Notes under the pieces: generated by a model
Database searches by the model: none
What the model was told of the DNA's origin: nothing
The model's input: only the letters and a program-made list of their open reading frames with translations
In this document: piece by piece, positions 41,891-49,811 of the stretch
Numbering within the stretch: position 1 is the stretch's first letter
Layout: every line of letters begins with the position of its first letter
NCBI GenBank assembly: GCA_047605605.1
Contig: JASGFG010000020.1
Span: forward strand, 1 to 49,811
Direction: 5' to 3'
DNA from: JAATGA01 sp047605605
GTDB taxonomy: Bacteria > Pseudomonadota > Alphaproteobacteria > Rhodobacterales > Rhodobacteraceae
Length of the DNA stretch: 49,811 bases
Translations under genes and position numbers: made by a program

Positions 41891-42076
41891 CCCCCGGCCC
41901 GCGGCCGCCATCGTGAACAGATCCGGCCGCCCCCGGCGGTCGTGAATATCGCCGTCCGCTTTCGCGGCCGGACAGACGCGTCTCGCAGCCGGTCGCAAGA
42001 GCCGGGCGCAACGGGAATGCCGCCGGCGTATCCAGCCCGGAACGGGCCGGCCGGGGCAGTATCAGGGAGGAGAACC

Positions 42077-42985
42077 ATGCGAAAGACTTTGGAAGGCGCC
42101 GCCATCGGGGCGGTCGCCATGGGATGGGCCATGCTTGCCGCCACGCCGCAGGCCATGGCACGCGAATTCGGCGCGGGGCCGACACTGCCGGCGGGCGTGT
42201 CCATGGGGGTGCCGCTGGGTGCCGCGCCGCCGCCAGGCTTTTACGGGCGCAGCCAGACGGCACTGTCCTTCGGCGATGTCTATGACGGCGACGGAAACCG
42301 CACCGGAGATTCGCTGAACGTGACCGCTTCGGCTCTTCAGATGCTGTGGGCACCGGGCTGGGAATTGCTGGGGGGCCAGTATACGGCCTTTGTGGCGGTG
42401 GCGGGCGTGAATGCTGATCTGGACAGCAGCGGCCTTGGCCATCAGACGCAACTGGGTCTGGGCGACCTGGAGGTGAACCCCTTCACGCTGAACTGGGAAC
42501 TGGCGCCCGGCATATATGCCACGTCGGGGGTCAGCATCTTTGCCCCGATCGGCACCTATGACAAGGACGAGCCGGTCAATATCGGCACGGGTTTCTGGAC
42601 GATCACCCCCAGCTTTGGCGCCAGCTATCTGCGCGACGGCTGGAACGCGAGCATCCATGCCTTTTATTTCAAAAACCTGAAGAACCGCGATACCGATTAC
42701 CTTTCCGGGGACGAGGTGATGGTGAACTTCACCGCGTTGAAGGATGTGGGCGGCTTTTCGATCGGGCCGGTGGGTTACTGGCGCAAACAGATCAAGGACG
42801 ACCGCAACAGTGGCGAGGCCTATGGCGGCGCCGTGGCGGGCCGGGCAGAGCAGGCGGCCCTGGGGCTGGGGCTGTCGAAACGCTTTGGCAATGCCGAGGC
42901 GCAGGTGATCTATACGCGCGATCTTCGCGTCAGGAACACGGTGGGCGGTGACAAGCTCTGGTTTAACGTGATGTTCCCCTTCTGA
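42077..42985 (+). CDS. Outer-membrane protein of the phenol MetA-pathway family
   Basis: A 302-residue protein with a signal peptide (cleavage near residues 29-31, after AMA) and a beta-rich body ending in the aromatic motif WFNVMFPF, typical of outer-membrane barrels. It resembles the family of transporter-like proteins encoded in meta-cleavage and other aromatic degradation clusters. It would admit hydrophobic or aromatic substrates through the outer membrane. The ATG at 42077 has GGGAGGAG upstream; the preceding in-frame residues do not look like protein. A strong terminator follows. Confidence 0.85.
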   Translation: MRKTLEGAAIGAVAMGWAMLAATPQAMAREFGAGPTLPAGVSMGVPLGAAPPPGFYGRSQTALSFGDVYDGDGNRTGDSLNVTASALQMLWAPGWELLGGQYTAFVAVAGVNADLDSSGLGHQTQLGLGDLEVNPFTLNWELAPGIYATSGVSIFAPIGTYDKDEPVNIGTGFWTITPSFGASYLRDGWNASIHAFYFKNLKNRDTDYLSGDEVMVNFTALKDVGGFSIGPVGYWRKQIKDDRNSGEAYGGAVAGRAEQAALGLGLSKRFGNAEAQVIYTRDLRVRNTVGGDKLWFNVMFPF

Positions 42986-43000
42986 CGGCGGGGCGTCGGG

Positions 43001-43027
43001 GGGCGGGGCGAAGTGATCGCCCCGCCC
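43001..43027 (+). terminator. Strong hairpin after the outer-membrane protein gene
   Basis: GGGCGGGGCGA (43001-43011) and TCGCCCCGCCC (43017-43027) form a perfect 11-bp stem with the loop AGTGA. It ends 16 bases after the coding region begins to run out into the spacer and is followed by only two T, so it is a terminator with a weak tail. Confidence 0.65.
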
Positions 43028-43065
43028 TTGCGAAAGATTCGATCATTAAATATATTTTCCCGCAA

Positions 43066-43839
43066 ATGATGGGAAAAGATTTGCAGACAAAGGCGCCCAC
43101 CCAGTCCGAACTGGCTTATCACGGGCTTCGCCGCGACATTCTTGAATGTCGGCTGCTGCCCGGATCAAAGGTCAAGATGAACTATGTCTGCGATACCTAT
43201 GGCATCAGCCTTGGTGCCGCGCGCGAGGCGCTGTCGCGCCTGACCTCTGACGGCATGACGGTGATGGAGGCGCAAAAGGGCTTTACCGTCGCCGAAGTCT
43301 CGTGGGAGGAATATGCCCAACTGACCGAGACGCGGGCGGAAATCGAGGTTTCCTGCCTGCGCAAGTCGATCATGAATGGCGACGTGGAATGGGAAAGCCG
43401 GGTTGTCGCGGCATTGCACCGGCTGACGCGGGTGCAGGACAGCGGCCATTCCCGCGATCAGGCAGGCCCCACCCCGGTCTGGGTCGAGGCCCATACCGAA
43501 TTTCACCGCGCCCTGGTCGCAGCCTGTCCGAACCGTCTGCAACTGGACCTGCGCGAGGCGCTTTATACCCGCAGCGAGCGCTATCGCTACTGGTCGCAGG
43601 CGCTTAGCCTGAAGCTGGGTCAGCGCGACGTGAACAAAGAACATCTCGAGTTGGCCGAACTGGCCCAGTCACGCGACATCGAGGCCGCTTGCGCCGCGAT
43701 GGAGGGGCATTTCACCCGCACTGCCCACGACATGCTGGCAGCCGCCGCCCTCGCCGGGGACGGCCTGCCGGTGCTGGCGGACAGGTCCACGGCGTTTCGC
43801 GCGGCCCCGGAACCCCCGCGGCTTCCAGCGCGCGGCTGA
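43066..43839 (+). CDS. FCD-domain GntR-family transcriptional regulator
   Basis: A 257-residue regulator. The winged helix includes YVCDTYGISLGAAREALSRLTSDG (about residues 40-63), and the FCD domain has HTEFHRALVAACPN. This resembles the CsiR branch. It stands alone behind a terminator, with an AT-rich promoter patch just upstream (43042-43058). It could control the aromatic island behind it or the pyruvate dehydrogenase operon 320 bases ahead. GntR-family PdhR regulates pdh in E. coli, but this is not an obvious PdhR orthologue. Confidence 0.88.
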   Translation: MMGKDLQTKAPTQSELAYHGLRRDILECRLLPGSKVKMNYVCDTYGISLGAAREALSRLTSDGMTVMEAQKGFTVAEVSWEEYAQLTETRAEIEVSCLRKSIMNGDVEWESRVVAALHRLTRVQDSGHSRDQAGPTPVWVEAHTEFHRALVAACPNRLQLDLREALYTRSERYRYWSQALSLKLGQRDVNKEHLELAELAQSRDIEAACAAMEGHFTRTAHDMLAAAALAGDGLPVLADRSTAFRAAPEPPRLPARG

Positions 43840-44162
43840 GCGCAATCTCTTTCGGTTCGACGGCGGAACAGGGCGATCCCGGTGTCATCGCCGTTTCCCG
43901 CACCCTTTGCATGACATATTCCAAGGTCAGGGCGGCGAAGTCCCCCCGTTCTGTCCACGGCGGGCGGATGTGACCCTGACCGCCGCATCGGCCCGCCCGG
44001 GGCAGGATGGTCTGCCGGTAGCGGGCTGCCTGGCAGATCTTGCCGTCATTGTCACAAGTATCGGCACAGACGGCTGCAATTCATGTTCTGGCCGTGGTCT
44101 TCGGCACGCTATTCGGTGCGGCCTGACCTAGCCTGCGGCAAAGCGACGACAGGACGAACATC
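43840..44162. other. Spacer before the pyruvate dehydrogenase operon
   Basis: These 323 bases contain no gene I can support. The half near 44040-44160 probably carries the aceE promoter and leader, but I find no good -35/-10 pair. The leader ends with AGGA, 10 bases before the aceE start. No strong palindrome was seen. Confidence 0.55.
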
Positions 44163-46850
44163 ATGACGCAGTCACAGCCCCTCGGAACGGCCATTGCCGA
44201 TTCCGATCCGATCGAGACGCAGGAATGGGTCGAGGCACTGGCCGCCGTCGCGGCCAATGCGGGCGGCGAGCGGGCGCAGTTCCTGTTGCGCCATCTGGAG
44301 GATGCGGCCCGCGGCCATGGCGTCTTTCTGACCGGCCAGCCTTATTCCGCCTATCGCAACACCCTGCCCGTGGCGCAACAGGGCAGCTATCCCGGCGATC
44401 TGGAGATGGAGGAGCGCATCACCTCGATCATCCGCTGGAATGCGCTGGCGATGGTGGTGCGCGCCAACAAGGCCTATGGCGAACTGGGCGGGCATATCGC
44501 CAGCTATGCCAGCGCGGCCGAGATATTCGAGACCGGCTTCAACCATTTCTTTCGCGCCCGGACCGAGGATTTCGGCGGCGATCTCGTCTATTTCCAGCCG
44601 CATTCCGCCCCCGGCGTCTATGCCCGCGCCTATCTGGAGGGACGGCTGAACGAAGAGCAGCTTGCCAACTACCGGCAGGAGGTCGGCGGCAACGGGCTTT
44701 GCTCTTATCCGCATCCCTGGCTGATGCCGGATTTCTGGCAGTTTCCCACCGGCTCGATGGGGCTGGGGCCGATCAGCGCGATCTATCAGGCGCGTTACAT
44801 GCGTTATCTGGACGGGCGCGGGCTGGCGGACAGCGCCGGGCGCCATGTCTGGGGCGTCTTTGGCGACGGAGAGATGGACGAGCCGGAATCCATCGCCGGC
44901 CTGACGCTGGCGGCGCGTGAGAACCTCGACAACCTGACCTTTATCGTGAACTGCAACCTGCAACGGCTGGACGGGCCGGTGCGGGGGAATGGCCAGATCA
45001 TCCAGGAACTGGAAAGCCTGTTCATCGGGGCCGGCTGGAACGTGATCAAGGTCCTTTGGGGCAGCGAATGGGACGGGCTTTTCGCCCGCGACAAGGATTC
45101 GGTGCTGCTGCGCCGCTTTGCCGAAACCGTGGATGGGCAGTATCAGGACCTGGGCAGCAAGGACGGCGACTATAATCGGGTCAAGTTCTTCGATACCGAT
45201 CCGGCGACCCGCGCGCTTGTCGCCCATATGACCGATGCCGAGATTCACGCCTTGAAGCGTGGCGGCCACGATTTCCGCAAGCTCTATGCCGCTTTTGCCG
45301 CGGCCAAGGCGCACAAGGGGCGCCCGACGGTCATCCTGGCCAAGACCAAGAAGGGTTATGGCATGGGCAATGCCGGCGAAAGCCGCATGACCGCGCATCA
45401 GTCCAAGAAACTGGACATGGAGGCGCTGGTCGCCTTTCGCGACCGTTTCAAGCTGCCGCTGTCGGAGGCCGATCTGGAAGGGCTGAAATTCTATCGCCCC
45501 GCCGAGGACAGCCCGGAGATGGCCTATCTGCGTGCGCGGCGTTCGACACTTGGCGGTGCGCTTCCGCAGCGCCTGCGCGGCAAGGCCGAGGCGGATCGCA
45601 TCGCGGTCCCGGCGCTGGACAGTTACGCGGGTTTCGCGCTGGCCGCAGAGGGCAAGGAGATGTCTACCACGATGGCCGCCGTCCGCATGATGGGTGGCCT
45701 GCTGAAGGACAAGGCTTTCGGCCCGCGCATCGTGCCCATCGTTGCAGACGAGGCGCGCACCTTCGGCATGGACAACCTGTTCCGACAGGTCGGGATCTAT
45801 GCGCCCAAAGGCCAGCTTTACGAACCCGAGGATGCGGGTTCGATGATGTTCTACAAAGAGGCCAAGGATGGCCAGTTGCTGGAGGAAGGCATCACCGAGG
45901 CCGGCGCGATTTCCAGCTGGGCGGCGGCTGCGACCTCCTACAGCGTCCACGACACGCCGACGCTGCCCTTCTACATCTATTATTCGATGTTCGGCTTTCA
46001 GCGGATCGGAGATCTGATCTGGGCGGCGGCCGACCAGCGCGCCCGCGGCTTTCTGCTGGGGGCGACGGCGGGGCGCACCACGCTGTCGGGCGAGGGGCTG
46101 CAGCACCAGGACGGCACCAGCCATCTGATCGCCTCGACCATCCCGAACTGCCGCGCCTATGACCCGGCCTTTGCGGGAGAACTGGCGGTGATCATGGATC
46201 ACGGCATGCGCCGGATGATGCAGGAGCAGGCGGACGAGTTCTACTACGTTACGGTGATGAATGAAAACTACGCCCAGCCGTCGTTGCAGCCGGGGACCGA
46301 GGCAGACATCATCAGGGGCCTCTACAGGCTGGACAGCCGGGGCGATGCCGCCTCGAGCGTCCGTGTCCGGCTGCTTGGGTCGGGCACCATCCTTCAGCAG
46401 GTGATCGCCGCCGCCGACCTGCTGGTCGGACGGTTCGGCATCGCCAGCGACATCTACAGCGCAACCAGCTTTACCGAGCTGGCCCGCGACGCGCGCGAGG
46501 TTGAACGCCGCAATCGCCTGACCGCCGCCGAGCCCCCCGAGACCGGCCATGCGGCCCGGCTTCTGGCGGGGCGGATGCCTGTCATCGCCGCGACCGATTA
46601 TGTCCGTGCCTTGCCACAGTTGATCGCCCCCTATCTGGACGCGCGGTTCGTGGCCCTGGGAACCGACGGGTTCGGGCGCAGCGACACCCGGACCGCACTG
46701 CGCGCCTTCTTCGAGGTGGACGCGGCAAGCATCGCGCTGGCCGCCATCGAGGCGCTGGTCCGCGACGGCCATATCGAGCGCGCCGTGCTGGTGGGCGCGA
46801 TTGCGGAACTGGGGGCCGATCCCCGCGTGCCCGCCCCTTGGACCGTGTGA
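44163..46850 (+). CDS. aceE: Pyruvate dehydrogenase E1 component, homodimeric type
   Basis: An 895-residue thiamine-diphosphate enzyme that decarboxylates pyruvate and transfers the acetyl unit to the E2 lipoyl group. The TPP/Mg motif runs from GDGEMDEPES (Gly234) to NCNLQRLDGPVRGNG about 30 residues on. The pyrimidine and transketolase C-terminal domains follow (EGITEAGAISSWAAAATSY; VMNENYAQP). The length is that of gamma-proteobacterial AceE and unlike the two-chain PdhA/PdhB of most alphaproteobacteria. It heads an operon with E2 (11 bases on) and E3. Confidence 0.95.
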   Translation: MTQSQPLGTAIADSDPIETQEWVEALAAVAANAGGERAQFLLRHLEDAARGHGVFLTGQPYSAYRNTLPVAQQGSYPGDLEMEERITSIIRWNALAMVVRANKAYGELGGHIASYASAAEIFETGFNHFFRARTEDFGGDLVYFQPHSAPGVYARAYLEGRLNEEQLANYRQEVGGNGLCSYPHPWLMPDFWQFPTGSMGLGPISAIYQARYMRYLDGRGLADSAGRHVWGVFGDGEMDEPESIAGLTLAARENLDNLTFIVNCNLQRLDGPVRGNGQIIQELESLFIGAGWNVIKVLWGSEWDGLFARDKDSVLLRRFAETVDGQYQDLGSKDGDYNRVKFFDTDPATRALVAHMTDAEIHALKRGGHDFRKLYAAFAAAKAHKGRPTVILAKTKKGYGMGNAGESRMTAHQSKKLDMEALVAFRDRFKLPLSEADLEGLKFYRPAEDSPEMAYLRARRSTLGGALPQRLRGKAEADRIAVPALDSYAGFALAAEGKEMSTTMAAVRMMGGLLKDKAFGPRIVPIVADEARTFGMDNLFRQVGIYAPKGQLYEPEDAGSMMFYKEAKDGQLLEEGITEAGAISSWAAAATSYSVHDTPTLPFYIYYSMFGFQRIGDLIWAAADQRARGFLLGATAGRTTLSGEGLQHQDGTSHLIASTIPNCRAYDPAFAGELAVIMDHGMRRMMQEQADEFYYVTVMNENYAQPSLQPGTEADIIRGLYRLDSRGDAASSVRVRLLGSGTILQQVIAAADLLVGRFGIASDIYSATSFTELARDAREVERRNRLTAAEPPETGHAARLLAGRMPVIAATDYVRALPQLIAPYLDARFVALGTDGFGRSDTRTALRAFFEVDAASIALAAIEALVRDGHIERAVLVGAIAELGADPRVPAPWTV

Positions 46851-46861
46851 AGGAGCCGATG

Positions 46862-48127
46862 ATGAGCAGACTGGTGAAGATCACGGTTCCCGATCTGGGC
46901 GATTTCCGCGACGTGCCGATCGTCGAGATTCCGGTTTCGGTCGGCGATCTCATCCGCGCGGGGGACACGGTCGTGGTGGTCGAATCCGACAAGGCGACGC
47001 TGGATGTTCCCGCCGAAGTCGCGGGACGCATCGCCGCCCTGCATGTCGGCATGGGCGACAAGATCAGCGGCGGCTCGCTTCTGGCCGAGATAGAGGCGGA
47101 GGAAGCCGCCGGGGAACAGGCCGCCGCCGCCCCGGCGTCTGCCCCGCCTCCTATCCTTGCAACCGCCTCTGCCGCACCCCAGCTGGCGGCCGTCCCGCGG
47201 GTGCCTGTCGCGGCTGCGACCGGCGGCCTGCCGCCTCACGCCTCGCCCTCGATCCGCAAGTTCGCGCGCGAGATGGGGGTCGATCTGGCGCGGATCGCCG
47301 GCACCGGACCGAAGGGCCGCATTACGCGTGAGGATGTGCAGGGTTTCGTTAAGGCAGCCCTTCTTCACACGCCTTCGACCGCCTCTGGGTCGGGCCTCGG
47401 GCTCGGACTGCCGGACTGGCCGCGCGTCGATTTCGCAAAGTTCGGCGAGGTCGAGCGCAAGCCGCTGTCGCGCATCGTCCGCATCTCGGGTCCGGCGCTT
47501 GCCCGCAATGCCATCGTCATCCCGCATGTCACCAATTTCGACGAGGCCGACGTGACCGCGCTGGAGGACTTCCGCAAGCTTGCCAATGCCGACAAGAACG
47601 CGCCCAAGCTCTCGATCCTGCCCTTTGTCGTCAAGGCGGCGGTGGCGGCGCTGAAAACCTTTCCGGCGTTCAACGCCTCGCTCGACGGTGAGGAAGTGGT
47701 GCTGAAGAAATACTGGAACATCGGCGTCGCCGCCGACACGCCCGAGGGACTGGTGGTTCCCGTGGTCAGGAATGCCGACCGCAAGAGCCTGCGCGAGATC
47801 GCCGCCGAAATGGCCGATCTGGCTGCGGATGCCCGCGCCGGGCGGTTGAAGGCGGCCGATATGCAGGGCGCGACCTTCACCATCTCGTCGCTGGGGGGCG
47901 TGGGCGGCACGAACTTCACCCCGATCATCAATGCGCCCGAGGTGGCGATCCTTGGCATGACCCGTTCGGCGATCAAGCCGGTCTGGGACGGACAGGGCTT
48001 TCAGCCGCGCCTGATCCAGCCGCTGTCGTTGTCCTGGGACCATCGGGTCGTCGATGGCGTTGCGGCGGCGCGCTTCCTTGGCTTCGTCAAGGACGTGCTG
48101 ACCGATTTCCGCCTTATCAGCCTGTGA
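46862..48127 (+). CDS. aceF: Dihydrolipoamide acetyltransferase, PDH E2 component
   Basis: A 421-residue E2. One lipoyl domain is at 1-78 with the lipoylated Lys44 in ESDKATLDVP. An Ala/Pro linker, a peripheral-subunit-binding domain (ASPSIRKFAREMGVDLARIAGTGPKGRITREDV, about 128-160) and the catalytic core follow, ending in SWDHRVVDG with the active-site His and Asp. Two ATG codons are in tandem; I chose the second (46862) because AGGAG then sits 6 bases upstream, but 46859 is nearly as good. E. coli AceF has three lipoyl domains; this has one. Confidence 0.94.
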   Translation: MSRLVKITVPDLGDFRDVPIVEIPVSVGDLIRAGDTVVVVESDKATLDVPAEVAGRIAALHVGMGDKISGGSLLAEIEAEEAAGEQAAAAPASAPPPILATASAAPQLAAVPRVPVAAATGGLPPHASPSIRKFAREMGVDLARIAGTGPKGRITREDVQGFVKAALLHTPSTASGSGLGLGLPDWPRVDFAKFGEVERKPLSRIVRISGPALARNAIVIPHVTNFDEADVTALEDFRKLANADKNAPKLSILPFVVKAAVAALKTFPAFNASLDGEEVVLKKYWNIGVAADTPEGLVVPVVRNADRKSLREIAAEMADLAADARAGRLKAADMQGATFTISSLGGVGGTNFTPIINAPEVAILGMTRSAIKPVWDGQGFQPRLIQPLSLSWDHRVVDGVAAARFLGFVKDVLTDFRLISL

Positions 48128-48137
48128 GGTCCGACCG

Positions 48138-49808
48138 ATGATCAAGGAAATCCGCATCCCCGACATCGGCGATTTCAACGAGGTGGCGATTGTCGAGATC
48201 TCCGTGAAGCCCGGCGCGCGCATCGCGGCCGGGGACACGATCCTGATGCTGGAAAGCGACAAGGCGACGATGGATATACCCGCGCCCTTTGCGGGCAGGC
48301 TGGTCGAACTGCTGGTCGCCGTGGGCGACCGGGTGACTATCGGCGCCCCGGTGATGCGGGTCGAAACCGAGGCCGAAACGGTGGCGACCACCGCCGCTTC
48401 GCCGACCGCGGCGGCGGCTTCGGAGGATCATGCCGAACTGCTGGTGATCGGCGCCGGGCCGGGAGGCTATACTGCGGCTTTCCGCGCGGCGGATCTGGGC
48501 CGCAAGGTGGTGCTGATCGACGCCCGGCCGAAACTGGGCGGCGTCTGCCTGAATGTCGGCTGCATCCCGTCCAAGGCGCTTCTCCATGTGGCCAAGCTGA
48601 TCGATGATGCCGCCGAGGGCGCGGCGCACGGCGTCAGCTTCGGTGCGCCGCAGATCGACATTCAGGCGATCTGCAGATGGAAGGACAGTGTGATCAGCAC
48701 GTTGACCGGCGGTCTTGCCGGGCTGGCGCGGCGGCGCAAGGTCCAGACCGTGCAGGGCACGGCCCGCTTCATCGGCCCGCATGAGGTGGTGGTGGACACC
48801 GCCGACGGCCCGCGCCGCATCCGCTTTGACCAGGCAGTCATCGCGGCGGGGTCCAGCCCCGTGCGCCTGCCGTTCCTGCCCGACGATCCGCGCATCCTCG
48901 ACAGCACCGGCGCACTGGAGCTAGCTCAGGTCCCGCAGCGGCTACTGGTGTTGGGGGGCGGCATCATCGGGCTGGAGATGGCGCAAGTCTATCACGCGCT
49001 CGGGTCGCGCATCTCGATCGTCGAGCGGATGGACCAGATCATCCCCGGTGCGGACAAGGATGTCGTCAAGCCGTTGATGACGCGGATCGCCGCCCGCTAT
49101 GAGGCCGTGCATCTGGACACCCGCGTAACCGCCGTCGAGGCCGGGACGGCGCTGACCGTCGGTTTCGAGGGCAAGGCCGGCACCTGGCAGGCCGATTACG
49201 ATGCCATTCTGGTCGCGGTCGGCCGCCGTCCGAACGGCGCACTGGTCGACGCCGGGGCGGCGGGGGTAACGGTTACCGAGCAGGGCTTCATCCCGGTTGA
49301 CAGCCAGATGCGCACCGGCCAGCCGCATATCTTCGCCATCGGCGACGTGGTCGGCCAGCCGATGCTGGCGCACAAGGCCACGCACGAGGCGAAGGTTGCC
49401 GCCGAAGCCGCCTGCGGCCACAAGGCGGCTTTCGATCCCGTGGCCATCCCCTCGGTCGCCTATACCGACCCCGAGATCGCCTGGGCCGGCCTGACCGAAA
49501 CCCAGGCCAGGGCGCAGGGCCGCAAGGTCCGCATCGAACGCTTTCCCTGGGCCGCCTCGGGGCGGGCGCTTTCGATGGGCCGGGTCGAGGGGCTGACCAA
49601 GATGCTGTTCGACCCCGAGAGCGGCCGCGTGCTGGGGGCGGCGATCACCGGGCCGAACGCTGGCGAATTGCTGGCCGAGGCCGTGCTGGCGATGGAACTG
49701 GCCGCCGATGCCGCCGATCTGGCGCTGACCATCCATCCGCATCCCACGCTGTCCGAGACGCTTGGCCTGACGGCAGAGGCATTCGAGGGCACGTTGACCG
49801 ACCTCTAG
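48138..49808 (+). CDS. lpdA: Dihydrolipoamide dehydrogenase with N-terminal lipoyl domain, PDH E3 component
   Basis: A 556-residue E3 that reoxidises the E2 dihydrolipoyl group with NAD+. An extra N-terminal lipoyl domain (1-78, Lys42 in ESDKATMDIP) is joined by an Ala/Thr linker to the flavoprotein. FAD motif GAGPGGYTAA, redox disulphide Cys137-x4-Cys142 (GGVCLNVGCIPSK), NAD motif GGGIIGLEMA and the C-terminal HPHPTLSE with its catalytic His-Glu pair are all present. Lipoyl-bearing E3 proteins occur in some bacterial PDH operons. It follows aceF by 10 bases and ends just inside the window edge. Confidence 0.95.
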   Translation: MIKEIRIPDIGDFNEVAIVEISVKPGARIAAGDTILMLESDKATMDIPAPFAGRLVELLVAVGDRVTIGAPVMRVETEAETVATTAASPTAAAASEDHAELLVIGAGPGGYTAAFRAADLGRKVVLIDARPKLGGVCLNVGCIPSKALLHVAKLIDDAAEGAAHGVSFGAPQIDIQAICRWKDSVISTLTGGLAGLARRRKVQTVQGTARFIGPHEVVVDTADGPRRIRFDQAVIAAGSSPVRLPFLPDDPRILDSTGALELAQVPQRLLVLGGGIIGLEMAQVYHALGSRISIVERMDQIIPGADKDVVKPLMTRIAARYEAVHLDTRVTAVEAGTALTVGFEGKAGTWQADYDAILVAVGRRPNGALVDAGAAGVTVTEQGFIPVDSQMRTGQPHIFAIGDVVGQPMLAHKATHEAKVAAEAACGHKAAFDPVAIPSVAYTDPEIAWAGLTETQARAQGRKVRIERFPWAASGRALSMGRVEGLTKMLFDPESGRVLGAAITGPNAGELLAEAVLAMELAADAADLALTIHPHPTLSETLGLTAEAFEGTLTDL

Positions 49809-49811
49809 GGC

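Noticed and set aside
43712..43924. A 70-residue minus-strand frame in the spacer before aceE
   Set aside because: No recognisable family, no good ribosome site, and it overlaps the gntR 3' end.
44172..46772. An 866-residue open frame antisense to aceE
   Set aside because: AceE is unmistakable on the plus strand; the antisense product has no family character.
1..49811. tRNA, rRNA, CRISPR arrays, transposases or att sites
   Set aside because: I looked for clover-leaf T-arm sequences, spaced direct repeats, transposase motifs and terminal inverted repeats and found none that hold up.

Overview
The window is high-GC DNA (roughly two thirds G+C by eye) with tightly packed operons, many stop/start overlaps, and abundant ABC, LysR and FCD-GntR genes. 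The gene content and the style of the intergenic hairpins suggest an alphaproteobacterium of the Rhodobacterales (Paracoccus/Rhodobacter-like). That assignment is an inference, because no rRNA or marker gene is present. I see no tRNA, rRNA, CRISPR array, insertion sequence or prophage gene. It reads as a run of catabolic and transport islands, each with its own regulators.

Region A (1-4.7 kb, minus strand) is one operon: FCD-GntR regulator, DapA-family aldolase/dehydratase, PuuC-like aldehyde dehydrogenase and PuuB-like FAD amine oxidase. A GntR-type palindrome and a strong leader hairpin precede it. Region B (4.7-15.8 kb) centres on quaternary ammonium compounds: a ProXWV betaine-type ABC importer, a non-pyrrolysine MttB-superfamily methyltransferase, a GbdR-like (GATase1 plus AraC) activator, a DgcA/TMADH-like flavoprotein demethylase and three LysR regulators. 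A near-identical 35-base element stands upstream of the importer operon and between lysR and the demethylase gene, which suggests one regulon.

Region C (15.8-25.3 kb) combines an HpcH/HpaI aldolase, a tartronate-semialdehyde-type reductase and a glycerate 2-kinase with a FAD amine oxidase, an AroE-like dehydrogenase, two SDRs, RidA, an FCD-GntR regulator and a PreA-like flavoprotein that lacks its ferredoxin domain. Both divergent promoters carry the same 22-base operator-like sequence. The logic fits a compound that is oxidised to an imine, processed by dehydrogenases and cleaved to tartronate semialdehyde, which enters glycolysis as 2-phosphoglycerate. The substrate is unknown.

Region D (25.6-33.6 kb, minus strand) is a complete high-affinity K+ system: a 27-residue membrane peptide, then kdpF, kdpA, kdpB, kdpC, kdpD and kdpE, with an 11-base-period direct repeat upstream that resembles a KdpE site.

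Region E (34-43.8 kb) looks like an aromatic catabolic island: a FAD aromatic hydroxylase, two MFS carriers, a short VOC protein with a perfect extradiol-dioxygenase signature, an Lrp regulator, a SnoaL-like protein, a fumarylacetoacetase-family hydrolase, a BKACE (DUF849) enzyme, an outer-membrane MetA-pathway-type protein and an FCD-GntR regulator. Region F (44.2-49.8 kb) is a full pyruvate dehydrogenase operon with a homodimeric AceE-type E1, a one-lipoyl E2 and a lipoyl-bearing E3. It could consume pyruvate released by the island next door.
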